DNA of 64,000 bases from Salinibacterium sp. SWN167 (lineage in GTDB: Bacteria; Actinomycetota; Actinomycetes; Actinomycetales; Microbacteriaceae), in contig NZ_JADYWU010000001.1 in assembly GCF_015864665.1 (NCBI RefSeq), positions 1,612,001 to 1,676,000 on the forward strand, given 5' to 3'. The notes under the pieces are model-generated. The model was not told the origin of the DNA and did not search any database. It worked only from the letters and a program-made list of their open reading frames with translations. Below, one piece after another: positions 16,292 to 27,500 of this stretch. The stretch's first letter is position 1; the number at the start of each line of letters is the position of its first letter. A program made the position numbers and the translations under genes.

Positions 16292-19018
16292 CTAGCTTTC
16301 GCCGCCGGCAGAACCGGTGGTGCCTTCGTTGACGTCGTGAAGGCTGTACTTCTCAATCGCTTGAGCCGGAACAGCAGGATCCATCTCGCCGCGCTTCACG
16401 AGCATCTCCAAAGTACGAACGACCATCGAGTGGCTGTCGATCTTGAAGAAGCGGCGTGCAGCAGCTCGTGTGTCTGAGAAACCGAAGTCATCAGCACCCA
16501 AAGTCGCGAACTCGCCGGGAACGAACGCCCGGATCTGATCGGGGACCGCGTGCATGAAGTCGGTGACGGCAACAAACGGGCCCTTGGCATCCGCGAGCTT
16601 TGTCGTGACGTAGGGAACGTGAGGTTCTTCGTTGGGGTAAAGGAAGTTGTGCTCTTCAGCAGCAATTCCATCGCGACGAAGCTCGGTCCAGGATGTAACC
16701 GACCAGACATCGGCTGCAACGCCCCACTCTGAGGCCAGAATCTGCTGAGCCTCGAGCGCCCACGGCACTGCGACACCGGATGCCATCAATTGAGCCTTAG
16801 GGCCAGTGATAGTCGGCGACGACAGGTGGTAAATACCCTTCAGCGCACCCTCGACATCGAAGTTCTCCGGCTCAGCAGGCTGAACAAGTGGCTCGTTGTA
16901 CAAGGTCAGGTAGTACATGACGTTGGGGTCTTCGTGCTTGCCGCCGTACATCCGCTCGATACCCGCGCGCACTATGTGCCCGAGCTCGTAGCCGTACGCA
17001 GCGTCGTAGCTCACCACTGCGGGGTTGGTGGATGCCAACAGGATCGAGTGTCCGTCAGCGTGCTGCAGTCCCTCACCCGTCAGTGTCGTGCGACCGGCAG
17101 TGGCGCCCATGATGAAACCGCGCGCCATCTGGTCGCCGGCAGCCCACATGGCATCGCCCGTGCGCTGGAACCCGAACATCGAGTAGAAGACGTAGACCGG
17201 GATAAGCGGCTCACCGTTGGTGGCGTAGGAAGTGCCGACGGCCGTGAAAGCAGCAAATGCTCCTGCTTCGTTGATGCCAACGTGCACGATCTGGCCCTGC
17301 GGACTCTCCTTATAGGCCAGCAACTGCTCGCGGTCTACCGAGGTGTAGTGCTGCCCGGCGGGGTTGTAGATCTTCGCTGTGGGGAAGTAGGCGTCCATGC
17401 CGAATGTGCGTGCCTCATCCGGGATGATCGGCACAATGCGGTTACCGATGGACTTGTCGCGCAGGAGGTCCTTGAGCAGACGGGCGAAGGCCATGGTGGT
17501 GGCGATCTCCTGCTTGCCGGAGCCCTTCTTGACGACGTCATAGGTCTTTGCTTCGGGAAGCTCGAGCTGCGTGTACTTAGTGCGACGCTCAGGCACATAG
17601 CCGCCAAGTTCGCGCCGGCGCTCTTGCATGTACTGAATGGCCTCATCGTCTTCACCCGGGTGGTAGAACGGGGGCTGGTACGGATCTGCTTCGAGCGCGG
17701 CATCCGTAATCGGGATGTGCATTTCATCGCGGAACTTTTTGAGGTTGTCGAGCGTGAGCTTCTTCATCTGGTGGGTCGCATTGCGGCCCTCGAAGCTGGG
17801 GCCGAGGCCGTAGCCCTTGACCGTCTTCGCGAGGATGACCGTCGGCTGGCCCTTGTGCTCACTGGCTGCCTTGAACGCGGCGTAGACCTTGCGGTAGTCG
17901 TGGCCACCACGCTTGAGGTTCCACACATCGTCGTCCGAGAGGTGTTCAACCATCTTGAGCGTGCGCGGGTCGCGACCGAAGAAGTTCTCGCGAACGTAAG
18001 CGCCAGACTCTGCCTTGTAGGTCTGGTAGTCGCCGTCGGGAGTGCGGTTCATGAGGTCGCGTAGTGCGCCCTCAGTGTCGTTGGCGAGCAGGTCATCCCA
18101 CTCGCGGCCCCAGACAACCTTGATGACGTTCCAGCCGGCACCCCGGAAGAAGCTCTCGAGCTCCTGAATGATTTTGCCGTTACCGCGAACGGGGCCGTCA
18201 AGTCGCTGCAGGTTGCAGTTGATGACAAAGTTGAGGTTGTCGAGCTTCTCGTTGGCTGCCCACTGAAGGGCGCCACGGCTTTCGACCTCGTCCATCTCAC
18301 CGTCACCGAGGAATGCCCAGACCTGCTTCTCTGACACATCCTTGATGCCACGGTTGCTGATGTACTTGTTGTTCTGGGCCTGATAGATCGCGTTGATCGG
18401 ACCGAGACCCATCGAGACTGTGGGGAACTGCCAGAATTCCGGCATGAGGCGCGGGTGCGGGTAGCTCGAGATGCCATTCGGTGCCTGTGACTTCTCTTGA
18501 CGGAAGCCCTTCAGCTGGTCTTCGCTCATGCGACCTTCGAGGAAGGCGCGAGCATACATGCCGGGGGAGGCGTGACCCTGGTAGAAGATTTGGTCTCCAC
18601 CAGATTCGTGGTCTGCACCACGGAAGAAGTGGTTGTGTCCTACTTCGTAGAGGGCAGCAGACGACGCGTACGTCGAGATGTGTCCGCCAACGCCGACACC
18701 GGGACGCTGTGCGCGGTGCACAGTGATCGCGGCATTCCAGCGAATCCACGCACGGTAGCGTCGTTCGAGTTTTTCATCACCCGGAAAGTCGGGCTCATCT
18801 TCTTTGGCGATGGTGTTGATGTAGTCCGTTGTCGGAACCATCGGCACACCAAGGTGCAAGTCTTTAGAACGCTTGAGAAGGCTGAGCATGATCTCGCGAC
18901 CGCGCTCGTGGCCTTGTGCTGCAACGAGGGAGTCGAGTGATTCGTTCCACTCGGCGGTCTCCTCCGGGTCCTTATCGGTGTTGGTTACCGAGTATGGGTC
19001 CTGGTCGTTTACCGTCAC
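16292..19018 (-). CDS. aceE: Pyruvate dehydrogenase E1 component, homodimeric type
   Basis: 908 residues. Thiamine-diphosphate enzyme that decarboxylates pyruvate and passes the acetyl group to the lipoyl domain of E2. The ThDP motif [12 protein letters not shown]...NCN is at about residue 240-270, and the transketolase-like C-terminal regions are full length. It starts with GTG at 19016-19018. The E2 and E3 partners in this window lie 28-31 kb away (sucB, lpd); actinobacteria often share one E2 between AceE and the 2-oxoglutarate complex. The stop codon is in the same frame as, and directly abuts, the upstream extension of fasR. Divergent from the peroxiredoxin gene with a 178-bp gap. Confidence 0.96.
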   Translation of the reverse strand: MTVNDQDPYSVTNTDKDPEETAEWNESLDSLVAAQGHERGREIMLSLLKRSKDLHLGVPMVPTTDYINTIAKEDEPDFPGDEKLERRYRAWIRWNAAITVHRAQRPGVGVGGHISTYASSAALYEVGHNHFFRGADHESGGDQIFYQGHASPGMYARAFLEGRMSEDQLKGFRQEKSQAPNGISSYPHPRLMPEFWQFPTVSMGLGPINAIYQAQNNKYISNRGIKDVSEKQVWAFLGDGEMDEVESRGALQWAANEKLDNLNFVINCNLQRLDGPVRGNGKIIQELESFFRGAGWNVIKVVWGREWDDLLANDTEGALRDLMNRTPDGDYQTYKAESGAYVRENFFGRDPRTLKMVEHLSDDDVWNLKRGGHDYRKVYAAFKAASEHKGQPTVILAKTVKGYGLGPSFEGRNATHQMKKLTLDNLKKFRDEMHIPITDAALEADPYQPPFYHPGEDDEAIQYMQERRRELGGYVPERRTKYTQLELPEAKTYDVVKKGSGKQEIATTMAFARLLKDLLRDKSIGNRIVPIIPDEARTFGMDAYFPTAKIYNPAGQHYTSVDREQLLAYKESPQGQIVHVGINEAGAFAAFTAVGTSYATNGEPLIPVYVFYSMFGFQRTGDAMWAAGDQMARGFIMGATAGRTTLTGEGLQHADGHSILLASTNPAVVSYDAAYGYELGHIVRAGIERMYGGKHEDPNVMYYLTLYNEPLVQPAEPENFDVEGALKGIYHLSSPTITGPKAQLMASGVAVPWALEAQQILASEWGVAADVWSVTSWTELRRDGIAAEEHNFLYPNEEPHVPYVTTKLADAKGPFVAVTDFMHAVPDQIRAFVPGEFATLGADDFGFSDTRAAARRFFKIDSHSMVVRTLEMLVKRGEMDPAVPAQAIEKYSLHDVNEGTTGSAGGES

Positions 19019-19196
19019 CGTTGACCTCTTTCGTGTAGAGAACAGAGTCGTGCGAGTCGAGGCACTACCGGGTTGCGGATGTGATGGGATCGACTACGCC
19101 CATCGATTCTAGTTGTCGAATGCGGCAAGATTCGAACCGGGCCAATTTCTCCCGCAATTGTGGGGAATTTGAACGGTTTTCTGGGGAGGGTTTCGT

Positions 19197-19673
19197 ATGA
19201 CAATCACGCGAGGGGCTGTTGCGCCCGATTTCGAGTTGCGCAATCAGCACGGGCAGACGGTCAGTTTGCAGGAGTTGCTTTCGCGGCGTGCGGTGCTCGT
19301 TGTCTTCATTCCTCTCGCATTTTCGCCGGTCTGTGCCGCTGAGGTCGCCCAGCTTAACGACTGGCATGACATCGCAGCCAGCGCGGGAGTCGAAGTTGTG
19401 GTGATTTCGGTTGACTCTGTGGCTACGCTGCGGGCGTGGTCGGATGACACGGGCTTCCGCCTCTCGCTGCTGTCGGATTTTTGGCCTCATGGCGCGGTCG
19501 CGAAGCAGTTCGAGGTATTTTTGGAGGACAAGGGATTTGCTCGTCGAGCGAGTTTTCTCATCGATCACAACGGTGTAGTGCAGAGCGTTATCGAGTCTGC
19601 GTTGGGGGAGCCGCGAGCGTTTTCTGACTACGAGCACGCAATTGTGGCGCTCACTTCCGCCGCCGATTCATAG
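19197..19673 (+). CDS. AhpE-type 1-Cys peroxiredoxin
   Basis: 158 residues. Reduces peroxides through Cys46 in PLAFSPVCAAE; the conserved Arg lies in FARRASFLID. No second Cys is present, so resolution must use an external thiol such as mycothiol/mycoredoxin, as described for mycobacterial AhpE. ATG at 19197 follows GGGGAGGG. It is divergent from aceE and followed by tRNA-Val. Confidence 0.92.
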   Translation: MTITRGAVAPDFELRNQHGQTVSLQELLSRRAVLVVFIPLAFSPVCAAEVAQLNDWHDIAASAGVEVVVISVDSVATLRAWSDDTGFRLSLLSDFWPHGAVAKQFEVFLEDKGFARRASFLIDHNGVVQSVIESALGEPRAFSDYEHAIVALTSAADS

Positions 19674-19748
19674 ATTTTGTGGGTGTGTGTAATCGGTCGT
19701 CAAAAGCCGTGTAACATTATCGAGCGCTGCTTCGCACTGCGTCGCTGC

Positions 19749-19821
19749 GGGCCTTTAGCTCAGCTGGTAGAGCGCCACGTTTACACCGTGGATGTCATCG
19801 GTTCGATCCCGGTAGGGCCCA
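19749..19821 (+). tRNA. tRNA-Val (anticodon UAC)
   Basis: Full cloverleaf in 73 bases. The acceptor stem GGGCCTT pairs with AGGGCCC, the D-arm is GCTC/GAGC, the anticodon stem CCACG/CGTGG holds loop TTTACAC with anticodon TAC, and the T-arm is ATCGG/CCGGT with TTCGATC. The discriminator is A at 19821; the 3' CCA is not encoded (CCG follows). A strong terminator lies 8 bp downstream. Confidence 0.96.
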
Positions 19822-19829
19822 CCGCAACA

Positions 19830-19858
19830 GAAAACCCCCGTCACTGACGGGGGTTTTC
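19830..19858 (+). terminator. Terminator of tRNA-Val
   Basis: Inverted repeat GAAAACCCCCG / CGGGGGTTTTC with a 7-base loop (TCACTGA), followed by TTCGTTTTC. A classical intrinsic terminator right after the tRNA. Confidence 0.9.
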
Positions 19859-19947
19859 TTCGTTTTCCGGTCGTTTTCAGCGGTATGCTCCGTGCACGAT
19901 TGACGTCGATACACTCGGGTCGACGTCGCCTTGCGAGGTGGGACATC

Positions 19948-21336
19948 ATGTCGAATGAGTCACTGGATCCTGTGCTGGACACGGCACGCAATCACGCCGC
20001 CCGGTATCTCCACGGACTAGCCACGCGACATGTCGGAAGTCGGCACGGTCGCGACGAGATGATGGCGAACTTGCGCACACCGCTTGCGGTGTCGGGAGAG
20101 GACCCCTCGGCCGTCATCGATCTGCTGGCGAGTCAGGCTGATGTCGGCATGACGGCATGTAGCTCACCGCGGTACTTCGGCTTCGTGATCGGTGGCACGC
20201 AACCGGTCGCCCTCGCCGCAGACTGGCTCGTGTCGACCTGGGATCAGAATGCCGGCATCCATGTGATCTCACCGTTCTCGGCAGCGATAGAAGAAATTGC
20301 TGCCGAATGGATGCTGGAGCTGCTCGATCTCCCGCGTGAATCCTCTGTCGGTTTTGTTACCGGCGGCCAAATGGCGAACTTCACGTGTCTTGCAGCGGCG
20401 CGACACAACGTGTTGAGGCGCGTCGGGTGGGATGTCGAACTCGACGGCGTTGCGGGGGCGCCGCACGTGAATCTGGTGGTGGGGGCAGGGGCTCACATCA
20501 CCATTGATGTTGCATTTCGTTATCTCGGGTACGGCACTCGTTCACTGAATGTCGTTGAATCTGATGGTCAAGGACGGATGCGTGCGGATCGTCTGCGCGA
20601 TCTTGTGGCGACGCTCGACGGGCCGACGATCATTTGTGCCCAAGTCGGCAATGTCAATAGCGGGTGCTTCGACCCGGTGAGAGAAATTGCACAGATTGCT
20701 CGGGATGCCGGCGCGTGGCTGCACGTCGATGGAGCATTCGGTTTGTGGGCACGAGCGAGCGCAGAGCTCGCCCCGTTCGCGGATGGAATCGATCTCGCAG
20801 ATTCTTGGTCGACGGATGCGCATAAGTGGTTGAACGTTCCCTACGACAGCGGGCTCGCGATTGTGAGGCACTCGGCGGATCATCGTGCCTCGATGACGTC
20901 GTCGGCTGAATACCTCATCCAAACTCACGGAGTTGAGCGGGATGCGATCGATTGGGTTCCTGAACTTTCGCGACGGGCGAGAGCGATCCCCATTTATGCG
21001 GCTCTGCGCACACTCGGGCTCGACGGTATTGCCGATCTCATTAATCGTGGCTGCGCACGAGCTCGGCAAATGGCTGCGTTGTTGGGGCAGGATGCCGGAG
21101 TGCTGATACTGAACGATGTTGTTCTGAACCAGGTGCTCGTGCGTTTCGCCAACGATGATGACATCACGCGGGCGGTGGTGGCGGGAGTTCAAAAAGAAGG
21201 AACCTGCTGGGTGAGCGGAACAACGTGGAACGGCCACGCCGCGATGCGCGTATCGGTCACCAACTGGGCTACTTCAGCAGAAGACGTTTCGCGAAGCGCT
21301 TCCGCGATTCTGTCTCTTTTTCGCGGCCTGCACTGA
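19948..21336 (+). CDS. PLP-dependent group II decarboxylase-like enzyme
   Basis: 462 residues from ATG 19948, preceded by GAGGTGGG. Fold-type I PLP enzyme of the aromatic/glutamate decarboxylase family: GFVTGGQMANFTCL near residue 130, His in LHVDGAFGLWA stacking on PLP, and the Schiff-base Lys in STDAHKWLNVPYD. The substrate is uncertain; relatives decarboxylate aromatic amino acids, glutamate or aspartate, and many actinobacterial members carry only the label 'aspartate aminotransferase family'. It stands alone after the tRNA terminator. The frame is open upstream to 19885, but there is no ribosome-binding site there. Confidence 0.85.
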   Translation: MSNESLDPVLDTARNHAARYLHGLATRHVGSRHGRDEMMANLRTPLAVSGEDPSAVIDLLASQADVGMTACSSPRYFGFVIGGTQPVALAADWLVSTWDQNAGIHVISPFSAAIEEIAAEWMLELLDLPRESSVGFVTGGQMANFTCLAAARHNVLRRVGWDVELDGVAGAPHVNLVVGAGAHITIDVAFRYLGYGTRSLNVVESDGQGRMRADRLRDLVATLDGPTIICAQVGNVNSGCFDPVREIAQIARDAGAWLHVDGAFGLWARASAELAPFADGIDLADSWSTDAHKWLNVPYDSGLAIVRHSADHRASMTSSAEYLIQTHGVERDAIDWVPELSRRARAIPIYAALRTLGLDGIADLINRGCARARQMAALLGQDAGVLILNDVVLNQVLVRFANDDDITRAVVAGVQKEGTCWVSGTTWNGHAAMRVSVTNWATSAEDVSRSASAILSLFRGLH

Positions 21337-21538
21337 CGCTCGGTTCCGTGGCCATGCGCGCGCACCATGTCGACAACTGCAGCATTCAGAGTCGGGCCGT
21401 TTGCGTTCATCGGCGCGGCCACAGCGGGGAGAGGGGCAAACCGCAGTCTTCTGGATCGGCGTATCCCTCATATTTGTTGCAGTATCTGTTCTGAGTACGG
21501 CTCGGCATACCCGCAAAACATTGGTATCGCCTTAGAAT

Positions 21539-24500
21539 TTGTGCATGGCATTCCACGACGACGTTGACGACGCGAACGATGCGAACGACAAAACGTCTTC
21601 AGAGCATGAGTTCGAACTACCTTTCCCGAAGCCTGCAACCGGTACTTCTTCCGGTTCAGATTCGGCACCCGACACGACCGCTGACGGTCTTGTCGACCTG
21701 AGCGAAGCATCCACTGAGGGCATATTTAATCTGGATGCTGCGCTCAACGCAGACGCGTCCCGGCCGGTTGTGCCGCCCGCAGACTCTGTCTCGCCGCCCA
21801 CGCCGCCCGTAGGCACGTCGGGTTTTGCGCCGATTGATCTCAATGAAGAGTTCCAGCGCTCCGACGTCGCAGACGCACTCGACCAAGGCATGCCCCCGTG
21901 GGCAATGGCGCCTGCTCCTGACCCAACGCAGGCCGTTTCGCAACTTGATGCGCCGAGCGGTAGCGATGCAGAACAGCCCGCTTCACCGTCCGCTGCGTCT
22001 CACGACGACGACGACGATGACCCGTACCAAATTCCGGCCGATTACACGACACCCGATTTCTTTGCTTCGCGTATTTCGCGACGACGCACACCTGAGGAGA
22101 TGGAAGCTCAGGCTGCGGCAGTAGACGCAGAGAACGATGCACTAGCCGCCGCTCTCGCAGCGGGCGAAGCCGCAGCTGCCGGTGAGCCCACGCCGATCGA
22201 GCCTTCAGTGGTCGAGGCGGAGGCCGTCGAGAACGAGATCGTGGCTCCGGCACCGGTTGATTTCGCGCCGGATGAGTCTGCGCCGGTTGAGTCTGCCCCG
22301 ATCGAGTCTGCTCCCATTGTTTCTGAGCCCGTCATGCCAGCGGCAACTGACTACGATCACGATCTCGGTGCCTTTGATCTCGGCGCAGTTGACTCTGAAG
22401 ACGATTCCGAAGAATTCAGCTTCGAATCGCTCTTTGGTACGCAAGAACCAGAGCCGCAAGCAACTAACGCAGCCACGGACGACTCACCGTTTGGAGACGC
22501 ACCCTGGGCTGAAGTGTCCCCGGTTGCCGGTGACAGCTCCGACCCGATTTCAGCTGAATCGGATGCGCCCGCGAACCACATTTGGAAGCTCGGACCACTC
22601 GAACCCAACGTGCAGGGTTCTGCTCCTGAACCCACGCCCGTCGAACCGCAGGCTGCGGCAGAAGCTCCGCTTCCAGTGGAGGACGTCATCGATGGTGCCC
22701 CGATGTGGAACCTCGATGGCCAGGATGCACCGGCAGTCGTAGACGCGCCGAGCCTCGGCAGCGACGGATTCCTTTCGCTCGATGACGTGCTCCCTGCCGC
22801 GACCAACGATTCGGATGTCGAGAGCGACGACTCTGTCACTGATGTCGGCACCGACACCGATACCGACACCGACACCGACAGCGATGCTGGCGCTGATACT
22901 GCGGCACCTGTTGCGGACGCACCTATCGGTCGCGAAGCTGACACCACAGAAGCACCGGAGGCCGCAAGTGCGCCACCGGTCGAGAGCGTTGCTGCTTTTG
23001 ATCTTGACGCAGCTTTTCGAGAGGCCGTCGTTGCTCCCGAGACTTCGGCTGAGCCTACGACGAGCGAGTTTCTTGCACCGCCCGCTCCCGAATCTGCGAT
23101 CGAGCCCGACTCCGCTGCGGCACCAGAACTGCCGGCAGAGTCGGAAACGACGAGCGAACACGCTAGCGCGCTCGATTCTGAGCCCGTTGAGCCTGCTCAG
23201 CGAGTAGAGCCCGCCGAGCCTGCTCAGCGAGTAGAGTCCGCCGAGTCCGCTCAGCCAGTAGAGTCCGCCGAGCCTTTTGCTCCGGTTGGGCTCAACGAGC
23301 CCGCTGCTCCGGTCGAGACCACCGCAACGGCGTCCGAGCCAGTCGCCGAACAGCCTCTCGACGATTTCTTCCCCGCTCCGGCAGCAGACTCTGTTCTCGA
23401 GTCGCCTGCTCGGACCTTCTCCGACGAGGCAGCGACCGACGATTCTGCGGAACCAGCCGAATCAGCCGAATCAGCCGAATCAGCCGAACCAGCCGAACCA
23501 GCCGTCGCAGAATCGCTCTTCGGTCACCGTGAATCATTCATCGCGCCGTCAGAAGAGCTGGCAGCACCGGCCGAGTTCCCGGTACCAGTAGAGCAGCCTG
23601 CCCCGGTTTCGGATGAAGCCGAAGAGACATTCGACAACTTTGTTCCTGCGACTCCAGAGGTTCCTGCGACTGCAGAAGTTCGAGCTGCTCCTGAGCCGCT
23701 GGATGCCCCCATCATCTCCGAGGCGGTTGCTGACATAGCCGCCCCCGCGTCAGATGTCGCGGTGGAGCCGGTCGCTGAGTTCCCTCAGTCAGAAGAACCC
23801 GCCGCGTCAGAAGAATCTGCCACGCCGGAAGAATCTGCAACGCCAGAAGAACCCGCCGCGTCAGAAGAATCTGCCGCGCCAGAAGAATCTGCAACGCCAG
23901 AAGAGCCGGCCGAAACAGTCGAGGCAAGTCCCGCTCCCGCAGCACCGTTCGTCTCGAGCTTCGCTCCGGAAGCGTCCTTCACACCGGTCGCGGAACCAGC
24001 TCCCGCGGCGGATGAGATCCCCGCGGCCCCAATCGCTCCTCTGGCGGATCAGGCGATAGTTTCCGAAGAACACTCTGCTGCCGAAGAACAGCCAGCGGCT
24101 GCAGAAACTGCGACAGAGGATGACGTTCCTACGCCTCCCACCCGCCGTTCGATGGCTGACAAAGACATTCTTAACTGGGCTGATAGCCCCGAGAGTCAGT
24201 CAACGGGAACGCTGAGCGTCATTGAGGTTCTCGAAGCTCAGTTGCGTTTGCGTGAAGAAGAAGCTCGCGAATACCGTGAGTGGGAAACCACGTTCCGCTC
24301 TCGAGGTGGCCCTGTCGCCGATCAGGTTATCGAGCAAGTTCGGTCTGAATTTGCTGATGTCGTGGAGCGAGATGAAGCTGCCGCAGCAGCGGATGTGACT
24401 CCCGCACCAGTCGCGCCTCAGGCAGAGTCCGCAGATCAGGCGGTAGCTCAGCCCGAGCCTGAAACGCCCGAAACCGCGAGCGCGACACCGGATGCTCTCG

Positions 24501-27500
24501 CCGAGGTGCCGGAAGATTCGACCCCAGCACCAGCACCTGCTGCGGCCGCAGCACAATTGCCCGCGTGGGATGTTCCGCCACCCAGCGAATCGTGGTCGCC
24601 TCCGGCTGACTTCGACGACGAAATTCCCTTCGCCGCTCACGCAGATCCGACCGAGTCACTCAGCCTTCCTGCGGTGGGCGATGTCCCTGAGCAGCCTTCG
24701 GTTCCCGCTGCGCCGGCCGCAGAATCATTCGCCGCTCCCGCAGTCGAGTCCGAAACACCCGCTGCTCCCGCTGCGCCTGAAGCGCACGTAACCCCAGAAG
24801 CACCTGCTGCTGAAGTGCCGGCAGAACCTGACGCTGCAGCAGAACCTGCTGAGCTAGCATCCGAGCCAGCACCTTCTGAGTCCGATGCCAACTCCGGCTT
24901 CCTTCGCTTGGGTGATAGTCCTGAGGTTCCCGAAGCCGCAGCCGAAGCCCCTTCAGTTCCAGAGGTTCCCGCAGCTCCGGCCGTGCCTGAAGTCTTCGCG
25001 GCGCCGACTGCTTTCGATATTCAGTCAGCACCCGAGTTCCCGGCTGATGAAGATGGCGACTACGACGAGGTCGAGTTTGCTCCGCCAGCCCTTGTAGAGC
25101 CGGATGTTGCGCCAAGCGTTCCACGTGCAAATTTGGATGAGCATGTCTCCTTCGGTGACTTCGGATTTGCCCCGCCGCCGGCAGAGGTCACCTCCGGTGA
25201 CACTGGCGCTGCTGATTCTGCGGCTTCGGCTGCCGAGCCGGCCGCCCCGGAAAACGACGCACCCTTCGCGTTCGATCTCCAAGCGGACGCTCCGATCGCC
25301 CCTGAAACATCGTTTGCTTCGGCTGCAACTGAGGAATCGCCCGACCAGGATTTCTCAGAAATGTCTGCTGTGACACCCGAGCCGGTTGTTGAAACTAGTC
25401 CTGATGACACGGCCGCTGACGTCGCCGTCGAGGCAGCCCCAGCGGATTCTGCTGCAGCGTTCAGCTTTGCCTCGAGCGAAACACCCAAGTATGTTGCCCC
25501 CGAGGCCATCAGCTTTGATGATCTACTGAAGACCGACGACATTGTCGACGCGGACATCGATTCCGACGCTGATGAAGCTGATGTTGACCCGTTGCAGGCA
25601 CTTCTCGCCAACGCAGCGCCGCCGCTGCAAGGCGATCCACTCTCGGAGGTGCAGACCGGCTCGATGCCCGTCGCCCAGGCCGCATTCGAAGCTGGAGTAG
25701 AAGATTCAGAGTCGGATGAGGCTGTCGACGACAGCGACCGTCTGTCGTACCCGGCTGAGCTTTCCACTGCTGCACTCGGTGCTGATGTCAGTACTGCGCC
25801 CGCGGACGCTGCCGTTCTCGATAGTGATGACGACGATGACAGTGAAGACGATGTGATTCCCTTCGCTGCTGGAGCGACGGGCGCCGCGATTCTTGGCGGT
25901 GCCGCTGTTGCTGGCGCTTCGCTCGCGTCTCAGCCAGCGCCGACCGGCGCTCCGGCACCTCTCGCTGCACCTGTTGCATCCGAAACGAGCGCTGCGGCTG
26001 CTTCTGCTCCTGTCGACTCGATGCCGCAGCCTGTTGCTCATTCGACCGCTGTGGTGGCTCAGCAGCCGCTCGGTCTAGATGAGGTTGCTCCCACCGCTCA
26101 GCGCGTGTTCAGCCTCGAAGAGAGCGGCCTTGAGCCGACTCCGGTAGACCGTCGCATCGGTCATGCTGCACGTCTCTTCTGGCTCTGGTTTGCTGCAAAC
26201 TCGTCCATTGTGAGCCTCGGTCTTGGTGCTGCAGTGTTCGCCGTGGGGATGAGCCTTCGCCAGTCGATCGTCGCCATTCTCGCCGGTGTTGCGCTCTCAT
26301 TCATTCCTTTGGGCCTCACGACTCTTGCCGGCAAGCGCAGTGGTCAGCCAACAATGGTGGTTTCGCGATCAACGTTTGGTCTCCTCGGCAACATTGCGCC
26401 CTCGGTCGTCGCTCTCGTGGCGCGACTCTTCTGGGGAGCAGTGCTGTTGTGGGTATTGGCTTCGTCGGTCGCGATTGTGCTGGTCGGCTCTGACCTCAAT
26501 GGTGGTCTCGGTGACCGGCAACTGCTTCTCATCGCTCTGGCTTTGTCCTTCCTTATTGCACTCGTGATTGCGTTCGCTGGTTACCCGCTGTTTGCGCGCA
26601 TCCAGTTGATCTTGAGCATCATTTCGGGAGTACTGATTGTTGGCCTCATTGGCTTCACTGCTCAGTACATCGACGTGTCGCAGGCGCTCACGACTCCTGA
26701 TGGTTCGTGGTTGCTGACGGTAACCGGTGCCGTGCTTGTCTTCAGTTTCCTCGGTTTGGTCTGGGCCTACAGCGGTGCCGACATTGCTCGCTACCAGCGT
26801 CCGTCGTCGAGCGGCCCCGCGTCGATGCTGTCTGCAACGTTCGGTGCGGCGCTTCCCGCCTTCGTGCTGATCGCATACGGTGCACTTCTTGCCGCATCCG
26901 ACCCGGCGATTGCTCGCGGGTTCCTCGCTTCTCCGCTCGACACGCTGCTGCTTCTACTGCCGAGCTGGTACCCCATTCCGCTGCTGTTGGCTGCCGCACT
27001 GAGCCTGCTTTCAGGTATCACGCTGAGCCTCTACTCCGGTGGGTTCGCGCTCCAGGCGATTGGGGTGCGCGTGCCGCGCCAATGGTCGATCGTGATCGTT
27101 GGAGTCGTGCTGGGTGCTCTTGGCATCCTGTTCGCGTTCGGTGTTGACGGTGGCATCAATGAACTGTTCCGGGATGTCGCAACCACGCTCGCTGTGCCTA
27201 CCGCTGCGTGGGCTGGCATCTTCGCCTCTGAAACGATGATTCGCACTCGCAAGCTCGACAGCGCTGGGCTCCTAGCCCGCGGTGGCGTCTATGCCGATGT
27301 TCGTTGGGTCAACCTGGGCGCTTACATCGTGATCTCGGTGATCGGCTTCGCTCTGACGAGTGCGACGATCAGCTGGCTTTCGTGGCAGGGTTACGGCTTC
27401 ACAGCACTCGGCATTGATCTGGGTTCTGACCTCGCAGGAACCGACCTCGGTGTGCTCGTCGCGCTTGGCCTCGGAATCCTGACGCCGCTGGTGGCAGGTA

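Noticed and set aside
16790-18064. 424-codon open frame opposite aceE
   Set aside because: Antisense to a conserved E1 enzyme; no family resemblance.
23189-23914. Repeat arrays considered as CRISPR-like or as a minisatellite outside genes
   Set aside because: Units are contiguous with no spacers and fully in frame inside one protein-coding gene.
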